Assembly (NCBI RefSeq): GCF_014323405.1
Contig: NZ_JACRWE010000008.1
Span: 59,801 to 123,800 of the forward strand
Origin: Romboutsia faecis
GTDB lineage: Bacteria > Bacillota > Clostridia > Peptostreptococcales > Peptostreptococcaceae
DNA length: 64,000 bases
Direction of reading: 5' to 3'
Below the pieces are notes generated by a model. The model was given only the letters and a program-made list of their open reading frames with translations, had not been told where the DNA came from and searched no databases. The stretch's first letter is position 1; each line of letters opens with the position of its first letter. The position numbers and the translations under genes were made by a program. Shown here one piece after another: positions 60,984 to 64,000 of this stretch.

Positions 60984-63818
60984 ATGAAAGATTCATTACT
61001 TTTATTTGATGATAATGAGAGACTTAAAAGGATAATAAATAGCTATGAATTTTTTAAAGATGAATATAAAGTAACAACAAGCGGAGAAGTAAGTTTAGAA
61101 TTTAGAATAAAAGATAATATAACAGATATTAATAAAGGCGATAAAATAGGCGTATTCAAAGATGATGAAACTATGGACTTACTTATAGTTGAGCAAGTTG
61201 AATCTGAAACTTCTTATTCTACGGAATACAAAGTTACCTGCTTACATGACTTTTATAGCTTGCAAGAACAAAAGGCCATAACACAATATGAAAATAAGTC
61301 AGTATCGTTAAGAGATGCATTAACTACTATGTTAGATGGTACTACGTATGAATTAGGAGAATGTCCAGAAAGAACACTGAAAGCAATAGGTCCTTATTTA
61401 TTTAAGAATGTTCTTTGGTGTATCCAGGATATATTGCAATTATTTGAAGTTGAAGTATATTACTCTATTGAGTTAGATAGTACAAGAACTAATATAGTTA
61501 AAAAGAAATTAAATGTAGTTAATGCATTAGGTAGTGATACTGGAATAAGGTGTTCAACAGATCTTAATGTATCCAAAATAAAAAGAATAGAAAAAAATAA
61601 ATTCTATACAGTCATGTATGGGTGTGGAGCTACGTATCAAAAAGACAATATAGAGTATAAATATAGCTTTAAGGATATTTCTTGGTCTACTCCGAATAAT
61701 CCGGCTGACAAACCTTTGGGTCTAGAATATGTAGAGGATAAAGAAGCTATAGCTAAATATGGTAGGAAGATAGGAATTTATGAAGATGGAAGAATAAAGG
61801 ACCCAAACTTACTATTAAAATATACTTGGGAGGCTCTTAGAAGAAATAATAAGCCTTTTGCATCATATGAATTAGAGCTGGAAGAATTAAAAAATGAGGA
61901 TGGATATGAACATCTAGATTTTAAATTAGGTGATTTAATCATTCTACATAATACTATAGATGATTCTAGAGCTAAATTTAGAATAGTTGAAGATATTAGG
62001 TCTATATCTGATAGGCAAAAAAGGAAAGTAGTAGTAGGAGAACAAATAAGGGGACTAGTAAGTAGTGGTAGCAATAGTAATAACGGAACACTTGGACCAG
62101 GTGGGAGTGTTATTCCTCCTAGTGCAGAAGGTGATATTAAGCCTCCTAGCATAGAAGAAATAACCCCAGATACATTACCGGCAGTTCCAGTTGTAACAAC
62201 AAAGGGATTATGGAAATCCGTACAATTAAGCTGGACATACGAAAATAAAATGTATTATGACTACGAGGTATACGCTTCTAAAATAAAAGATTTTGAACCT
62301 ACGGTGTTTCACATGATTTATAGTGGCAAAGCAAGTGCTTTTTTACATGAAGTAGGAGCAAATGAGACTTGGTATTATCGAGTTAGAGCAGTAAATACAT
62401 TTGGAAATGCTACAGACTTTTCACAGCAAGCGGAAGCTACAACAACTAAGGTTGCAGATGGGACTGAATTTTTCGAAAGTGCTGCAATTAAAGATGCATT
62501 GATAGAGGAATTAAGGCTTGATAGAGGTTGGATAGGAACACTTAGAGGACATTATATTGATGCTAGACAGCTAAGTGTAACTGATGGTAATGGGAAGAGG
62601 ACTTTTGATATAGATTCCTTTGGGAATGTAAATCTTGATGTTACGAATTTAAAAATAGCATCTAAAAGTGTTCCTACATCTGATAATGTAATTGCTAAAG
62701 GGGAAGCTATAGCTGATATAAATGTAACACCCGGGAGTGCAAAGATAAAAGCTAATAAGATACAGTTAAACGGTGCAACTACGATAGGTGATGGAATAAG
62801 TAGGTATGTAGGAATTAACAACGGAGATTATACACTTTATGAAAATGGAAAAGTAAGAGGATTCTTTGGATATAAGAAGCTTACTGATTATGATAGTGAT
62901 GATATTATCCCAAGACTTACATTAACTCATTACGGTTTAGATGCTAAAAGTAACAGTTATTTTACAATGTTTCCATACCCTGCTGATACTAACCCACAAG
63001 GTACTTCATATCCTTATATAGATATGTGTTATTGTTGCCCTTCTTTCCAAAGAGATGACGATAAAGGTGGAACAGTAGGAGATTTTTCTAATATAAAAAT
63101 GTATGGTAATGGAGATATGAGATTATCACCTATAAAAAGATTGGAAATAACAAGTAACTATATTAATGGTGCATATCCAAATCCATCTAGTGGTTATGAA
63201 AAAGTAATTGCTACATTTTTATCGTCAGCATCAAGTTATTATGATGGATGTATGGAAATACCCGCAATAAGACGTTGGGGAGGAAATACAGGATTAATAT
63301 TAGCACATTATAATAATAATGAAGTTGGTACACTTGTAAGGGTTGGAACAGATTCTAACAATGACAAATTCTTTAGACCAGTTACAGGTGAACAAGATAT
63401 AAATAACGGCTCACCAAGTTTTAGGTGGAAAGGTATTTATACTGTAAATTCTGTAAATGCGAGTTCTGACAGAAGATTAAAAGAAAATGTTAAATATATA
63501 GAAGAAGTGCCTAATGTTAGAGCAGCTACTACAGATGAAATTACAACTAAAGACATGTATGACTTTGTAAATAATGATTTATACATAGCTAGGTACAATT
63601 TTATAGGTAATGATAATAATAAATATGGATTTATAGCTCAAGATATAGTTAATACAAAAGTAGGAAGCGAAATAATAACTTGTGATAGAAATAGTAGTGA
63701 TACTTTAGGCTATGATACTTCAAACTATACAAATGTATTAGCAGGAGCATTAAAGGAAGCTATAAATGAAATTGAAAAACTTAAAGAAGAAATTAAAGCA
63801 TTGAAAGGTGGTGCTTAA
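60984..63818 (+). CDS. Tal-type tail protein fused to fibronectin domain, fibre and S74 chaperone
   Basis: 944 residues. Residues 1-~365 are a prophage tail (PF06605-like) domain: VTCLHDFYSLQEQKAI, ELEELKNEDGYEHLDFKLGD. A Ser/Gly/Pro linker (~355-400), an FN3 domain (~395-490, GLWKSVQLSWTYENKMYYDY, ETWYYRVRAVNTFGNATDFS) and a fibre region (~500-800) follow. The C-terminal ~115 residues are an S74 intramolecular chaperone: NASSDRRLKENVKYI (Ser-Asp) with YGFIAQDI and a coiled coil. The chaperone would cleave itself off after trimerisation. It combines Tal and receptor-binding fibre in one gene. Confidence 0.9.
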   Translation: MKDSLLLFDDNERLKRIINSYEFFKDEYKVTTSGEVSLEFRIKDNITDINKGDKIGVFKDDETMDLLIVEQVESETSYSTEYKVTCLHDFYSLQEQKAITQYENKSVSLRDALTTMLDGTTYELGECPERTLKAIGPYLFKNVLWCIQDILQLFEVEVYYSIELDSTRTNIVKKKLNVVNALGSDTGIRCSTDLNVSKIKRIEKNKFYTVMYGCGATYQKDNIEYKYSFKDISWSTPNNPADKPLGLEYVEDKEAIAKYGRKIGIYEDGRIKDPNLLLKYTWEALRRNNKPFASYELELEELKNEDGYEHLDFKLGDLIILHNTIDDSRAKFRIVEDIRSISDRQKRKVVVGEQIRGLVSSGSNSNNGTLGPGGSVIPPSAEGDIKPPSIEEITPDTLPAVPVVTTKGLWKSVQLSWTYENKMYYDYEVYASKIKDFEPTVFHMIYSGKASAFLHEVGANETWYYRVRAVNTFGNATDFSQQAEATTTKVADGTEFFESAAIKDALIEELRLDRGWIGTLRGHYIDARQLSVTDGNGKRTFDIDSFGNVNLDVTNLKIASKSVPTSDNVIAKGEAIADINVTPGSAKIKANKIQLNGATTIGDGISRYVGINNGDYTLYENGKVRGFFGYKKLTDYDSDDIIPRLTLTHYGLDAKSNSYFTMFPYPADTNPQGTSYPYIDMCYCCPSFQRDDDKGGTVGDFSNIKMYGNGDMRLSPIKRLEITSNYINGAYPNPSSGYEKVIATFLSSASSYYDGCMEIPAIRRWGGNTGLILAHYNNNEVGTLVRVGTDSNNDKFFRPVTGEQDINNGSPSFRWKGIYTVNSVNASSDRRLKENVKYIEEVPNVRAATTDEITTKDMYDFVNNDLYIARYNFIGNDNNKYGFIAQDIVNTKVGSEIITCDRNSSDTLGYDTSNYTNVLAGALKEAINEIEKLKEEIKALKGGA

Positions 63819-64000
63819 ATGGATAGAAAATACAACTTAAGATTAGATCTACAGTTCAGGTGTAATAACTCCGTTATGAAATTTGATGAGTTTGATAACG
63901 ATACATCTGATTTTTTTATGCGAATAACACGAGGCGGAGAACTATTTAATATAGATAAAGCTATAGTAGCTCTATGTGTAATAAAACCAGATGGGAGTTC
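63819..64000 (+). CDS. BppU-like baseplate upper protein, N-terminal fragment
   Basis: Starts at ATG 63819 with AAAGGTGGTG upstream and is open to the window end (about 60 codons). The sequence has CNNSVMKFDEFDNDTSDFFM and VALCVIKPDGS, fitting the N-terminal domain of BppU (PF10651), which attaches receptor-binding parts to the baseplate. Cut by the window edge. Confidence 0.65.
   Translation, partial: MDRKYNLRLDLQFRCNNSVMKFDEFDNDTSDFFMRITRGGELFNIDKAIVALCVIKPDGS

Larger units (their letters stand above)
37696..64000. mobile_element. Siphovirus-type prophage, left part (right end outside window)
   Basis: Starts near the integrase-side repeats (exact attL not determined) and runs to the window edge. 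Modules in order: integration, immunity, early/replication, packaging, head, tail. Dit, Tal and BppU-like tail proteins, a TP901-1-like tube and a long tape measure without sheath indicate a siphovirus. Head genes (portal, Mu-F, XkdF, scaffold, capsid) resemble the PBSX/skin-type arrangement. The structural genes are intact in the visible part, so it may be inducible. Confidence 0.9.

Overview
The window is AT-rich, with short intergenic gaps, strong AGGAGG-type ribosome binding sites, frequent TTG/GTG starts and low-GC codon use. Gene content (PocR-domain kinase plus AraC-type response regulator, clostridial-style pdu cluster, lysine riboswitch, NhaC-type transporters) points to a Clostridia member, most likely Peptostreptococcaceae (Romboutsia/Paraclostridium/Terrisporobacter-like). 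The family is inferred from protein style, not from a marker gene.

Host part, 1-37.6 kb. (a) 1-5.9 kb: end of an FtsX-like permease, a flavodoxin, a small eutS-eutP-eutS satellite operon of microcompartment (BMC) genes, a cold-shock protein, an MscS channel, a VTT-domain membrane protein and a YdjM/DUF457 membrane protein with a 12-bp-arm palindrome in its leader. (b) 6.1-26.4 kb: a complete B12-dependent diol (1,2-propanediol/glycerol) dehydratase BMC locus. A cytoplasmic PocR-domain histidine kinase and its AraC-type response regulator lie beside a divergent pduQ and a long operon pduA-B-C-D-E-G-H-K-J-L-eutJ-flavoprotein-N-O-P-S-(membrane protein)-T, followed by an APH-fold kinase. The shell (A, B, J, K, N, T, plus the distant EutS pair) would enclose the dehydratase CDE, its reactivase GH, cobalamin adenosyltransferase O, corrin/flavin reductase S, CoA-acylating aldehyde dehydrogenase P, phosphotransacylase L and alcohol dehydrogenase Q. 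Diol becomes aldehyde, which is disproportionated to alcohol and acyl-phosphate. (c) 26.5-37.3 kb: aspartate 4-decarboxylase, two tandem lipoate-protein ligases, a lysine riboswitch upstream of an NhaC-family transporter and a second NhaC paralogue, a pentapeptide-repeat membrane protein, and a PTS EIIC_2-type membrane protein.

Prophage part, about 37.7 kb to the right edge (incomplete). Order: integrase, ImmA-like protease, PH-like small protein, CI-like repressor | consensus early promoter | Cro-like protein, antirepressor, excisionase-like protein, Bet recombinase, DnaD-like replication protein, NUMOD1 protein, dimeric dUTPase, Spo0E-like small protein, SSB, RusA, late regulator | terminator | terminase, portal, Mu-F protein, XkdF protease, scaffold, capsid, connectors, tail tube, tail assembly chaperones (probable +1 frameshift), tape measure, Dit, Tal/fibre with S74 chaperone, start of BppU-like baseplate protein. 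The lack of sheath and baseplate-wedge genes and the Dit/Tal/BppU set indicate a siphovirus. attR and the lysis genes are beyond the window.

Points most worth checking: the uncharacterised membrane protein and the EP-tagged flavoprotein inside the pdu operon, the satellite EutS/EutP locus, the +1 frameshift at the tail chaperone genes, the nested start in the scaffold gene, a phage-borne Spo0E-like protein, and the repeat array at the integrase end.
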